This document shows, piece by piece, positions 19,778 through 28,061 of a stretch of DNA of 64,000 bases (positions are counted from its first letter, which is position 1; every line of letters starts with the position of its first letter). This DNA comes from Rhodopseudomonas pseudopalustris (GTDB taxonomy: Bacteria > Pseudomonadota > Alphaproteobacteria > Rhizobiales > Xanthobacteraceae): NCBI RefSeq assembly GCF_900110435.1, contig NZ_FODT01000013.1, forward strand, positions 62,001 to 126,000, read 5' to 3'. Under the pieces are notes generated by a model, which did not search any database, was not told the origin of the DNA, and was given only the letters and a program-made list of their open reading frames with translations. A program made the position numbers and the translations under genes.

Positions 19778-19936
19778 TCAGTGGGTTTTGGTGTCTTGCC
19801 AACGTTCGAGATCCGGCTTGTCCGGAGGCGGCTGGCTGGTCGTCTGCGAACTCTGGTTCGGCTTCTTCCAAGGCTCTTTGGTGCCGCTCTTCATTGCGTC
19901 ACCAGGCCGGTCATCGGGCGCTTTGTCATCAGACAT
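19778..19936 (-). CDS. Small hydrophilic conserved-type hypothetical protein
   Basis: A 52-residue proline-, lysine- and aspartate-rich polypeptide with no hydrophobic segment: it opens MSDDKAPDDRPGDAMKSG and ends DLERWQDTKTH. The ATG at 19936 has GGAG about ten bases upstream and lies 4 nt after the stop of the preceding gene, so it is the last member of the stress-type operon. It is probably intrinsically disordered. I do not recognise a function. Confidence 0.6.
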   Translation of the reverse strand: MSDDKAPDDRPGDAMKSGTKEPWKKPNQSSQTTSQPPPDKPDLERWQDTKTH

Positions 19937-19940
19937 CACA

Positions 19941-20669
19941 TCACTCCAATCGGAGGTTCTCCTCGGCCGCGACATCGGCCGCACGCTTGACCTTGTTGCC
20001 GACGTCGTTGACGGCGGTCATCACACCCTCGGGCGTCAGCCCCTGACGACGCGCTTCCTCGGTCGCGGCGCTGACGGCATCGCGCGCGACCGCGCCGGCG
20101 CGCTCGCTGGCGCGATCCACGAAGCCGCGGGCCTGCGCCTTGAACTCGTCGCTGCTTTCGCCGAACAACTCGGCTTCCACGCTCGTCGACGGCAGCGAGG
20201 CCGCAATTCCAGCGCCGATCGCGACGCCGAGCGCGCCGAGCATCAGCGGCTGCTCGTTGAACAGATCGGTCAGACGCGACCGCGCCGCGCCGAGCAACTC
20301 GGTCCCAGCGTCCGGAATCTGGCGGCCCAGATCGCTCGCTTGGTCGAGCGCTGCCGCACCGGTGCCACGCACGGCATGTACCGCGTGGCCGACACGATCG
20401 CTGACGTCGGCGAAGCGGTCACTGACCCGGTCGCTGACGTCGTGCATCGCAGCCCGCCCGGCGCCGATAACGTCGGACGCCACATCGCTCACGCGATCGA
20501 ACGAGTCGCTGTTCGCCAACTTTGACGCGCCTTCCCTGACTCTGCCGCCGGTGAACAGCCACAAGACGCCCATGCCGATCAGCGCGGTCGAGACCGGATT
20601 GCGCCGCATCGCATCGCCGAGATCGTTGATAAACGGCATCACTTTGCCCTGGTGGGATCGATCGTTCAC
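19941..20669 (-). CDS. Amphipathic-repeat membrane-associated protein (DUF3618-operon type)
   Basis: A 242-residue alanine/aspartate-rich protein. A hydrophobic segment near residues 24-42 (NPVSTALIGMGVLWLFTGG) is followed by a long region of amphipathic 11-residue-like repeats built from D-V-S-D-R, and a second hydrophobic stretch (MLGALGVAIGAGIAASLP). The GTG start overlaps the stop of the holin-like gene (GTGA) and has AAGGAG upstream. The composition resembles LEA/apolipoprotein-like envelope proteins. It shares the NPV/QPL-plus-glycine-helix layout with the proteins encoded at 21063 and 21664, suggesting a common ancestry or partner surface. Function unknown. Confidence 0.7.
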   Translation of the reverse strand: MNDRSHQGKVMPFINDLGDAMRRNPVSTALIGMGVLWLFTGGRVREGASKLANSDSFDRVSDVASDVIGAGRAAMHDVSDRVSDRFADVSDRVGHAVHAVRGTGAAALDQASDLGRQIPDAGTELLGAARSRLTDLFNEQPLMLGALGVAIGAGIAASLPSTSVEAELFGESSDEFKAQARGFVDRASERAGAVARDAVSAATEEARRQGLTPEGVMTAVNDVGNKVKRAADVAAEENLRLE

Positions 20670-21058
20670 TTGACCATCTCCTTTGCCGCGACCTTGTCGC
20701 GCTGCAATTGCTCGATCGTGATGTTCGGCGTGAGCGCCTCGGGGGACAGTCGGCTGAGACCAATGCCGATCAACGCCGCCGCGATAACCACGGTGCCGCC
20801 GCCGGTGATCAAATAGGCGATCGATTGCGAGAACCCGTTCTCGATCAGCACGGCTGCGAGCGCGAACAGCAACATCACAAGTCCTGGGATCAGGATCACC
20901 GCCCCCGCGCCCATCATCGCCGCCGCGCGTCCGGCCTGACCGACCTTGTCGGCCATTTCGGCGCGGGCGAGATCGAACTCGTTGTTGATCAGCTTGGCGA
21001 ATTGGTTGAACGCGTCGCCGAACAGCTCCGGGATCGAGCGATTACTTGGTGTCGTCAT
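20666..21058 (-). CDS. Phage-holin-like membrane protein (Holin-X superfamily)
   Basis: A 130-residue protein with a polar N-terminus (SIPELFGDAFNQFAKLINNEFDLARAEM), then two strong membrane helices separated by a short turn, and a basic tail. This is the pattern of the putative Actinobacterial Holin-X / YqjD-YqjE-like family, which is chromosomal and usually not phage-linked. It sits inside an operon of amphipathic envelope proteins, 4 nt downstream of the preceding gene. A membrane-organising or stress role is more likely than lysis, since no endolysin or phage gene is nearby. Confidence 0.75.
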   Translation of the reverse strand: MTTPSNRSIPELFGDAFNQFAKLINNEFDLARAEMADKVGQAGRAAAMMGAGAVILIPGLVMLLFALAAVLIENGFSQSIAYLITGGGTVVIAAALIGIGLSRLSPEALTPNITIEQLQRDKVAAKEMVK

Positions 21059-21062
21059 CGCA

Positions 21063-21644
21063 TCAGCTCCGATCGTCGCGATCGTCCCGCGACGCCGCGC
21101 GATATGACTGATCGCCGGCGGACGACGAGCTCTTCAGGAACCGGACAGCACCGAAGCCCGCAAGCACGGCGAGACCGAGGAATGCGGTCGGCTGGCGGCG
21201 GGCGAAATCCTGCACGCCCTTCACCAGTTCCGAAATATCGCCGCGCTGCACGGTGTCGGAGATGTCCTCGACCTTCGCCGCCGCCTTGCGCATATAGACG
21301 CCGGCGATCGGCATATCGTTGTCGAATTCGCGCGACGCGCGGCGGATCGCATCGGCGATGCCGCCAATGTAGTCGGCTCCGGCCTCGCGCTGCGAATTGG
21401 CGCGCTCCTTGATCGTCTCGCCGGCTTCGGACGGGAACTCCCTGGCGGCCCCGGCCAGATCTTCGGCCTTGGCGCGCGCGGCGTCGACCGAATCCTCGGC
21501 GAGGCCGACCACGCGGTCCTTGATATCTCGGCCCGCGGCGGCCGCCTGATCGGCGATGTTTTGCGCTTCTTTCTTCACCGACTTCAGCGGCTGCGACCGC
21601 GCTCCCTCGGCTCCGTTCCCTGTCTTCTCGATCTGTTCGGCCAT
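21063..21644 (-). CDS. Alanine-rich amphipathic stress-type protein
   Basis: A 193-residue protein, mostly helical and charged, with repeated A-x-D-x-V/A units (IADQAAAAGRDIKDRVVGLAEDSVDAARAKAEDLAGAA) and a C-terminal hydrophobic helix (RQPTAFLGLAVLAGFGAVRFL) after which a short polar tail follows. The helix motif RQPTAFLGLAVLAGFG is like the C-terminal anchors of DUF883/YqjD proteins. ATG at 21644 was chosen because upstream sequence belongs to the preceding gene. It is the second gene of the operon. It may tether ribosomes or envelope components under stress; this is inference. Confidence 0.72.
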   Translation of the reverse strand: MAEQIEKTGNGAEGARSQPLKSVKKEAQNIADQAAAAGRDIKDRVVGLAEDSVDAARAKAEDLAGAAREFPSEAGETIKERANSQREAGADYIGGIADAIRRASREFDNDMPIAGVYMRKAAAKVEDISDTVQRGDISELVKGVQDFARRQPTAFLGLAVLAGFGAVRFLKSSSSAGDQSYRAASRDDRDDRS

Positions 21645-21663
21645 GACTGATCTCCGCCCTATC

Positions 21664-22887
21664 TCAATGCTTGTTCTGCGACGGCGACTCGAAGGTCGAG
21701 ACCGCGGCTTCGGCAACCTTGCGGGCTCGGTCGCCGAGGTCGCGGACCTGATCGCCCATCTTCTCGCGCGTCAGCCCCTCATCTTCGGCGGCGTTGACCG
21801 CGCTTTCATAGACGTCGCGTCCCTTCTGCTTCACCGTTTCGACGCCGCGCGCCATCGTGTTCTCGGCCTGGTCCCGCATCTTCGGGCCGGCATTTCCAAA
21901 CACCTGCCTCTCGGCGCGCAGCCGCGGGATCGCGCTTGCAATCAGACCGCCGACAACGAGGCCGATCCCGGCGACCAGCAGCGGGTGATTGCTCACGGTG
22001 TCCGTGAAGCTCTTGCCAGCGCGATTGCCGATATCGGTCGCGCGTTCGCGAACCCGCGCAGCCGCATCGAGCCCGGAATCTGCCGTTTCGCTGACCTTGT
22101 CGCGCAGCCGCATCGCTGCATCTGCAGCGTTGTCACGGACCGACGCGGCGGCGTCGCGCACCGAGGCCGCCGTGTCGCGGAGCGTATCGGTCACAGAACC
22201 GGCAATTCCAGCGCCGCGGCCCACGACATCGTCGACTTCCCCGGCGAAAGCTCCACCCGCGGCAGCCGCAGTGCGACCGAGGTCATCGACCTGCGCCGAG
22301 ACATTGCGACCGAACTGCTCGCCTTTGTTCTTCAAATCGGCGGCAGTGGAGATCGCGGCGCGACGGAATTCATTGGCGCGGCTGGTGGCGGCCTCGCCCA
22401 CAGCCTGCGCCGCGCCGGTTGCATATTCCCTTGCGGCTTCGGCGGTGTCGACGGCATCGGCGCCGAACGCGCGGGCCCGACGCTCGACGTCCCCGGCGAG
22501 ATCGACCGCCGCGTCAGACGCGCGCTGTGTCAATTGCTGGCCGGACTTCGAGCCGGCCAGATACAGGCCGGCGCCGACCATCAACACAGGGGTCGGAATC
22601 GCGCGCACAATCTTCCACAGCGGATAGGCCAGCGTCGCCCCGACCGCCACGGCCTGCACCGGATTATTGCGGATGGTGTCACTGACCTTGTCGGCGATCT
22701 CTTCGCCGCGCGTCTTGATGTAATGGCTGACATCGTCCTTGATCGCCTGCGGCGAATAGCGCTCGCGCAGGTCGCTCGCGGTGTCGGCAACGGTCGCCCG
22801 CAGCTCGCCGACGGTTTCGGTCAATCCCGCCCGGGCGCGTTCCGTATCGCGCCGGATCTGATCCAGAGTTCGAGCATCGTGCGCCAT
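21664..22887 (-). CDS. DUF3618-domain amphipathic-repeat protein
   Basis: A 407-residue protein that starts with a DUF3618-like segment (TLDQIRRDTERARAGLTETVGELRATV, about 7-35) followed by a hydrophobic pair around residues 75-110. The long middle (about 120-300) has amphipathic repeats rich in RDAAASVRDNAADAA-type units. A second glycine-rich membrane helix follows (HPLLVAGIGLVVGGLIASAIP), then a charged tail. It is the promoter-proximal gene of the five-gene operon. GGAGGT lies 5 nt before the ATG. The repeats resemble LEA-like desiccation proteins, consistent with the sigma-EcfG-type promoter just upstream. Confidence 0.75.
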   Translation of the reverse strand: MAHDARTLDQIRRDTERARAGLTETVGELRATVADTASDLRERYSPQAIKDDVSHYIKTRGEEIADKVSDTIRNNPVQAVAVGATLAYPLWKIVRAIPTPVLMVGAGLYLAGSKSGQQLTQRASDAAVDLAGDVERRARAFGADAVDTAEAAREYATGAAQAVGEAATSRANEFRRAAISTAADLKNKGEQFGRNVSAQVDDLGRTAAAAGGAFAGEVDDVVGRGAGIAGSVTDTLRDTAASVRDAAASVRDNAADAAMRLRDKVSETADSGLDAAARVRERATDIGNRAGKSFTDTVSNHPLLVAGIGLVVGGLIASAIPRLRAERQVFGNAGPKMRDQAENTMARGVETVKQKGRDVYESAVNAAEDEGLTREKMGDQVRDLGDRARKVAEAAVSTFESPSQNKH

Positions 22888-22915
22888 CGGCTACCTCCAA
22901 AAGTTGCGAGCGTCC

Positions 22916-22940
22916 AACTCGGCTAGGTTGGCTATGTTCC
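22916..22940 (-). promoter_or_regulatory. Putative sigma-EcfG (general stress response) promoter
   Basis: On the minus strand GGAAC (22936-22940) is followed after 16 bases by aGTT (22916-22919), against the alphaproteobacterial EcfG consensus GGAAC-N16/17-cGTT. The predicted transcript would start about 20 nt before the ATG at 22887. One mismatch and short motifs mean it needs experiment, but position and operon content fit well. Confidence 0.65.
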
Positions 22941-23239
22941 TCAGCGCGCCCGGACATTCATCACTTTGTCCTCGTATCAAATGGGCCTTCGCCGGATCGA
23001 GGGGAAGACGCCGCTGCGGTCGATGCGACGAAATTGACGCCGGAATGGAGGCGCTGCCGGCGGAGCGCGGTAACCATTGCGGGCGCGGATGCAGGCAGGT
23101 CGTTGGGGGCGAAGTTTCGGTGTCCCTTCCCGGCCGAACTTCGCTACAAAGCGGGCTCCCGGGGGCGGCCTATCGGCCTTCAGGCAAACCATCAGGCCGG
23201 CCGGCGCACGCGGCTGAAGCCTTTAAACGGGGGAAATGC
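22941..23239. other. Non-coding divergent region upstream of the AMP-binding gene
   Basis: About 300 bp between the stress-type operon promoter and the AMP-binding protein start. I see no convincing gene or strong hairpin, only a GGGGGA ribosome-binding site at about 23229-23234 for the plus-strand gene. Confidence 0.5.
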
Positions 23240-24748
23240 ATGGCGCTTCACGACTTCACCCTGGGCGACGTCTATCGCCGTAACGCGGCGCTGTTTTCTG
23301 ACCGCACCGCCTTCGTGTTCGACGGCGTCCGCGTCACCCACCGCAAATACCTCTCACGGATCGAAAAGCTCGCAGCCGGTCTGCTGCGAGAGAATGTCCG
23401 GCCGGGCGACCGTGTTGCAATTCTATCGCAAAACTGCCCCGAAATGGTCGAACTGATCGGCGCGGTCGCCCTGATCGGTGCGATCCTGCTGCCGGTGAAC
23501 TACCGGCTCAACGCCGAGGAAATCGGATTTGTGCTCGGCGACGGCGCGCCGGTCGTGTTGATCGCTGGCGCCGACTATCGTGACATCGTGGCCTCGCTGC
23601 AGCCGTCGCTCGAAAGCGTCCGGCGCATCTTCGCGATCGGCAACGATCCCGCCCCGTTCACGCCCTTCGCCGAGCTTGCATCGGACGAGGCGTTCACGCC
23701 GCCGGACGTCGCTGCGGCCGATGGATTCGTCATCATCCACACCGCCGCGGTCGGCGGCAGGCCGCGCGGCGCGCTGATCTCGCAGGGCAATCTTCTGATC
23801 GCGCAGAGTTCGCTGATCGAGGCTTGGCGCCTCGGCGAGCGCGACGTCAATCTCGGCATGTTGCCGCTGTTCCACGTCACCGGCCTCGGATTGATGCTGA
23901 CGCTGCAACAGGCCGGCGGCGCCAGCGTGATCGCGGCGAAATTCGATCCGGCGCAGGCGGCGCGCGATATCGCAGCCGAGCAGGTGACGGTGATGGCGGA
24001 GTTCGCGCCGATGCTCGGCAATGTTCTCGATCAGGCCAAGCCGGAACAATTAAAGAGTCTCCGCGCGGTCACCGGCCTCGATACGCCGGAGACGATCGAG
24101 CGGTTCGAGAAAGCGTGCCCCCAGGCGACGTTCTGGGCGACCTTCGGCCAGTCCGAGACCTCGGGTCTGTCGACGTTCTCACCGTATCGCGACCGGCCGA
24201 AATCTGCCGGGCGGCCACTGTTCTGGCGCACCGTCGCGGTGGTTGACGCCGACGACAAGCCACTGCCGGCGGGTGAGGTCGGCGAGATCGTGCTGCGCGG
24301 TCCAACCGTGTTTAAAGGCTACTGGAACAACGAGGCAGCAACCAAGCACGCCTTCCGCAACGGCTGGCACCATACCGGCGACATGGGGCGGTTCGACGCT
24401 GACGGCTATCTGTTCTACGCCGGCCGCGCCCCGGAGAAGGAGTTGATCAAGACCGGCGGAGAGAACGTCTATCCGGCCGAGGTCGAAGGCGCGCTCCGCC
24501 AGCATCCGGCGATTGCGGAAGCTGTCGTGATCGGCGTGCCCGATCCGCAATGGAGCGAGGCGATCAAGGCGGTGTGCGTCTGCCGTCCGGGTCACAGCGT
24601 CGGCGCCGACGAGCTGGCCGACTTCGTCGCCGGTCTGATCGCGCGCTACAAGAAGCCGAAACAGGTGGTGTTCGTCGACGCGCTGCCGAAAACCGGCAAG
24701 GGCGAGATCGACCGCGCAGCGGTCAAGTCCGCCCACGGCCAGGCTTAG
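23240..24748 (+). CDS. AMP-binding acyl-CoA synthetase-like protein with degenerate P-loop
   Basis: A 502-residue ANL-superfamily adenylate-forming protein. The later core motifs are intact: FGQSETSG (A5), GWHHTGDMGRFDADGYLFYAGR (A7/A8), KTGGENVYPAEVE, and the C-terminal LPKTGKGEI with the catalytic lysine. The phosphate-binding loop, normally TSGTTGxPKG, reads TAAVGGRPRG (168-177), losing the SGTT residues and replacing the lysine by arginine. ATP binding or the reaction may be altered. The ATG at 23240 has GGGGGA upstream. Substrate cannot be inferred; neighbours offer no pathway clue. Fatty acid or aryl acid CoA ligase is the default family role. Confidence 0.82.
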   Translation: MALHDFTLGDVYRRNAALFSDRTAFVFDGVRVTHRKYLSRIEKLAAGLLRENVRPGDRVAILSQNCPEMVELIGAVALIGAILLPVNYRLNAEEIGFVLGDGAPVVLIAGADYRDIVASLQPSLESVRRIFAIGNDPAPFTPFAELASDEAFTPPDVAAADGFVIIHTAAVGGRPRGALISQGNLLIAQSSLIEAWRLGERDVNLGMLPLFHVTGLGLMLTLQQAGGASVIAAKFDPAQAARDIAAEQVTVMAEFAPMLGNVLDQAKPEQLKSLRAVTGLDTPETIERFEKACPQATFWATFGQSETSGLSTFSPYRDRPKSAGRPLFWRTVAVVDADDKPLPAGEVGEIVLRGPTVFKGYWNNEAATKHAFRNGWHHTGDMGRFDADGYLFYAGRAPEKELIKTGGENVYPAEVEGALRQHPAIAEAVVIGVPDPQWSEAIKAVCVCRPGHSVGADELADFVAGLIARYKKPKQVVFVDALPKTGKGEIDRAAVKSAHGQA

Positions 24749-24774
24749 CTCGCACCGATTTCGTCGGACGCAAG

Positions 24775-24808
24775 GTCGGGCCCAGGTCGGTCAACGTCCT
24801 GGCCCGAC
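24775..24808 (+). terminator. Hairpin after the AMP-binding gene
   Basis: GTCGGGCC-CAGG (24775-24786) pairs with CCTGGCCCGAC (24798-24808) with one bulge, followed by gctcattt. A second hairpin, GGACCC-gtctc-GGGTCC, lies at about 24820-24837 toward the convergent ubiK-like gene. They probably act as a bidirectional terminator between convergent genes. Confidence 0.5.
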
Positions 24809-24849
24809 GCTCATTTCAAGGACCCGTCTCGGGTCCTGTCGGGCCGGCT

Positions 24850-25128
24850 TCAGGCCACCGACGTCGGATTCTCCGATGTCGGGCCGAGCTTGGCTTCGAG
24901 CGCTGCGATCCGCGCCTTGAGCGCCTCGTTTTCCTCGCGGGCGAGCCGGACCATGTCCTTGAACGCCTCGAATTCCTCGCGCTTGACGATGTCGAGGTCG
25001 CGCAGGATCTTTTCCGCCTGGCTGCGCACCACCGAGTCGACCTCGCGCTTGACGCCCTGCGCCGCGCCGGCGGCGTCGTTCATCAGACGTCCGATCTCGT
25101 CGAAAATCCGGTTGTTGGTCTGGGTCAT
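24850..25128 (-). CDS. ubiK: Ubiquinone biosynthesis accessory factor UbiK family
   Basis: A 92-residue protein of the BMFP/UbiK (YqiC) family: an N-terminal amphipathic helix (RIFDEIGRLMNDAAGAAQGVKREVDSVVRSQAEKIL), the conserved DIVKREEFEAFKDMVRLAREENEALKARI segment, and a C-terminal coiled coil ending in EAKLG. In E. coli UbiK binds lipid and UbiJ to assist late ubiquinone hydroxylation. GGAG lies about 10 nt before the ATG. It is divergent from the downstream dienelactone hydrolase gene. Confidence 0.85.
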   Translation of the reverse strand: MTQTNNRIFDEIGRLMNDAAGAAQGVKREVDSVVRSQAEKILRDLDIVKREEFEAFKDMVRLAREENEALKARIAALEAKLGPTSENPTSVA

Positions 25129-25314
25129 GTCGAAAACTCCGGGTCGCTTGCGCGAGGTTGCAGTCGAAACTCAAGCTGGTCGAGACAATGGCGATGGCGG
25201 CGCCGCACTTCAAGCCGCCGCGCCCGGCGGCTCCGCCACCTTGTCAGGTTTCGCATTCCTTGCGATGTTCCAAGCGGCATCGCAAGGCCCCAGTTCAGAG
25301 GACCGGACGTCAGC

Positions 25315-26049
25315 ATGATCGAGCAGCAGATCGACATCCCCACCCCTGACGGCCGCGTCAGCACCTTCATCACCCATCCGGAGCGCGATGGCCCGCATCC
25401 GGTGGTGCTATTGTTCATGGATGCGCCCGGCATCCGTGAGGAACTGCGCGACATGGCGCGGCGGCTCGGGACTTGCGGCTATTATGTGATGCTGCCGAGC
25501 TTATATTATCGTGCCGGCGTGTTCGAGCTCGGCCCGATCCCACCGGACGACGACGCGCCCGAACGCAAGCGGATGTACGAATTGATGTATTCGCTCACCA
25601 TCCCGATGGTGATGCAGGACACCAAGGCGCTGCTCGACTTCGCGGCGATGCAGCCAGCGGCCAGCAAGGGTCCGGCCGGCGCGGTCGGCTATTGCATGAG
25701 CGGGCGTTATGCGATCAGCGCCGCCGCCAATTTCCCGGACCGGGTCACGGCCGCAGCCTCGATCTACGGCACCCATCTGATGACCGATGCGCCGGACAGC
25801 CCGCACCACACCGCACACAAGGCCAGCGGCGAACTGTATTTCGCCTGCGCCGAGACCGACCGCTGGGCGCCGCCGGAGTTGATCGGCCCGTTGCGCGAGA
25901 AGCTGTCGGCCGATGGCGTCGCCGCCGAAGTCGAAGTCTATCCCAACACCCATCACGGCTTCGCCTTCCCGATGCGACCGGTTTATGACAAGCACGCCGC
26001 CGAACGGCATTGGGAGAGACTTTTGGCGCTGTACCGACGCAGACTTTGA
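25315..26049 (+). CDS. Dienelactone hydrolase family protein
   Basis: A 244-residue alpha/beta-hydrolase of the DLH family. The catalytic triad is visible: nucleophile Cys in GYCMSGRYA, Asp in CAETDRWAP, and His in NTHHGFAF. Lengths and spacing match typical carboxymethylenebutenolidase-like enzymes. The cysteine nucleophile separates it from serine esterases. It ends 18 nt before lgt and may be co-transcribed with it. No other aromatic-degradation genes are nearby, so the natural substrate is uncertain. Confidence 0.85.
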   Translation: MIEQQIDIPTPDGRVSTFITHPERDGPHPVVLLFMDAPGIREELRDMARRLGTCGYYVMLPSLYYRAGVFELGPIPPDDDAPERKRMYELMYSLTIPMVMQDTKALLDFAAMQPAASKGPAGAVGYCMSGRYAISAAANFPDRVTAAASIYGTHLMTDAPDSPHHTAHKASGELYFACAETDRWAPPELIGPLREKLSADGVAAEVEVYPNTHHGFAFPMRPVYDKHAAERHWERLLALYRRRL

Positions 26050-26067
26050 GGCTAATCCAAACGGACA

Positions 26068-26934
26068 ATGTCGTTGTTCGCCATCGCCTTTCCTGTGTTC
26101 GACCCGGTGGCAGTCGCCATCGGACCATTCGTCATCCGCTGGTACGCGCTGGCCTATATCGGCGGCATCCTGCTCGGCTGGCTGTATGCCCGGATGCTGC
26201 TGCAGCGTGAGCGGCTCTGGGGCGGCCCGGCGCCGGTCACCCCCGTCCAGTTCGACGATTTCATCCTATGGGTGACGATCGGCATCATTCTCGGCGGCCG
26301 CGCCGGCTATGTGCTGTTCTACAATCTCGACTTCTTCATTGCCCATCCGGCCGAGATTTTCGAGCTGTGGAAAGGCGGGATGTCGTTCCACGGCGGCTTC
26401 ATGGGCTGCGTGGTCGCGGTGTTCCTGTTCGGTTGGAAGAACAAGGTTTCGATTGCCTCGCTCGGCGACATCACCTGCGCGGTGGGGCCGATCGGCCTGT
26501 TCCTCGGCCGCATCGCCAATTTCATCAACGGCGAATTGTGGGGCCGCCCGGCGGATTCCAGCGTGCCATGGGCGATGGCGTTTCCCAATGCCGGGCCGCT
26601 GCCGCGGCATCCGAGCCAGCTCTACGAAGCAGGGCTCGAAGGCCTCGCATTGTTCGTCATCTTGGCGCTGATGATCCGCGCCGGTGCGTTGAAGCGTCCC
26701 GGCCTGATCATCGGCGCGTTCCTCGCCTTCTACGGGCTGGCGCGCATCACCAGCGAGTTCTTCCGCGAACCCGATCCTCAACTCGGCTTCCTGTGGGGCG
26801 GCATGACGATGGGCATGTTGCTGTCAGTGCCGATGGTCATTGCCGGCCTCATCGTGATGTTGTGGGCGCGACGGCGCGCGGTCGCCCCGCAGCCTTCCGG
26901 CGTCAGCACGAAACCCGGCGAGGCGCTCAAGTGA
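26068..26934 (+). CDS. lgt: Prolipoprotein diacylglyceryl transferase
   Basis: A 288-residue inner-membrane enzyme that transfers diacylglycerol from phosphatidylglycerol to the lipobox cysteine of prolipoproteins. The Lgt signature is visible: [38 protein letters not shown] (catalytic His-Gly-Gly), [26 protein letters not shown] and [12 protein letters not shown]. Seven membrane segments are apparent. It overlaps the following midA-like gene by 4 nt. A lipoprotein gene lies 2 kb downstream, though not necessarily a dedicated client. Confidence 0.96.
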   Translation: MSLFAIAFPVFDPVAVAIGPFVIRWYALAYIGGILLGWLYARMLLQRERLWGGPAPVTPVQFDDFILWVTIGIILGGRAGYVLFYNLDFFIAHPAEIFELWKGGMSFHGGFMGCVVAVFLFGWKNKVSIASLGDITCAVGPIGLFLGRIANFINGELWGRPADSSVPWAMAFPNAGPLPRHPSQLYEAGLEGLALFVILALMIRAGALKRPGLIIGAFLAFYGLARITSEFFREPDPQLGFLWGGMTMGMLLSVPMVIAGLIVMLWARRRAVAPQPSGVSTKPGEALK

Positions 26935-28061
26935 CCGACAATTCGCCCCTGCTGGTCGAGATCAAAAGACTGATCAAGTCCACCGGTCCAATGCCGGTGT
27001 GGCGCTACATGGAACTCTGCCTCAACCATCCCGACTACGGCTATTACGTGTCGCGCGATCCGCTCGGCCGCGAGGGCGACTTCACCACCTCGCCCGAAAT
27101 CAGCCAGATGTTCGGCGAACTGATCGGGCTGTGGGCTGCGTCAGTTTGGAAGGCCACCGGCGAGCCCGACGTGCTGCGGCTGATCGAGATCGGTCCCGGC
27201 CGCGGCACCATGATCGCCGACGCGCTGCGGGCGCTGCGCGTGCTGCCGCCGCTCTACCAGTCCCTCAGCGTGCATCTGGTCGAAATCAATCCGGTGCTGC
27301 GCGAGAAGCAGAAGGCGACACTGGCCGGCATTCGCAACATCCATTGGCATGACAGTTTCGCCGATGTGCCCGACGGGCCGGCGGTGATCCTCGCCAATGA
27401 ATATTTCGACGTGCTGCCGATCCATCAGGCGGTGAAACGCGACAGCGGCTGGCACGAGCGCGTCGTCGAGATCAGCGCCAGCGGCGAGCTGGTGTTCGGC
27501 GTGGCGCCCGATCCGATCCCGCGTTTCGACATCCTGCTGCCGCATCTGGTGCGAATGGCGCCGGCCGGCGCGGTTTTCGAATGGCGCTCGGACGCCGAGA
27601 TCATGGCCATCGCCACCCGGCTGCGGGATCAGGGCGGCGCGGCGTTGATCATCGATTACGGCCACATCCGCAGCGATGTCGGCGACACCTTCCAGGCGAT
27701 CGCGCGGCACAGTTTCGCCGATCCGCTGCAGAACCCCGGACGCGCCGACCTCACCGCCCATGTCGATTTCCAGGCGCTCGGACGCGCCGCCGAGGATGTC
27801 GGCGCCCGCCTCCACGGCCCGGTGACGCAGGGCGAATTCCTTAAGCGGCTCGGGATCGAGACACGCGCGCTGTCGCTGATGGCCAAGGCCAGCCCGCAGG
27901 TGTCGGAAGACATTTCCGGCGCGCTGCGGCGCCTCACCGGCGAGGGCCGCGGCGCGATGGGCTCGATGTTCAAGGTGATCGGCGTGTCCGACCCGAACAT
28001 CACCTCGCTGGTGGCGCTGAGCGACGACGCCGAACGGGCGGCGGAGGGACAGCCCGCATGA
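26931..28061 (+). CDS. SAM-dependent methyltransferase, MidA/NDUFAF7 family
   Basis: A 376-residue protein of the MidA family. The class I SAM motif is [19 protein letters not shown], preceded by the family motif [38 protein letters not shown] and followed by [14 protein letters not shown] and AALIIDYGH. In mitochondria the homologue NDUFAF7 methylates an arginine of a complex I subunit and is needed for assembly. The GTG start overlaps the lgt stop (GTGA). Family assignment is strong; the bacterial substrate is not shown by sequence. Confidence 0.9.
   Translation: MTDNSPLLVEIKRLIKSTGPMPVWRYMELCLNHPDYGYYVSRDPLGREGDFTTSPEISQMFGELIGLWAASVWKATGEPDVLRLIEIGPGRGTMIADALRALRVLPPLYQSLSVHLVEINPVLREKQKATLAGIRNIHWHDSFADVPDGPAVILANEYFDVLPIHQAVKRDSGWHERVVEISASGELVFGVAPDPIPRFDILLPHLVRMAPAGAVFEWRSDAEIMAIATRLRDQGGAALIIDYGHIRSDVGDTFQAIARHSFADPLQNPGRADLTAHVDFQALGRAAEDVGARLHGPVTQGEFLKRLGIETRALSLMAKASPQVSEDISGALRRLTGEGRGAMGSMFKVIGVSDPNITSLVALSDDAERAAEGQPA

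Noticed and set aside
20666-21058. Prophage remnant suggested by the holin-like gene
   Set aside because: No endolysin, integrase, capsid or tail gene is nearby, and the gene sits in an operon with host-type stress proteins; the family is chromosomal.
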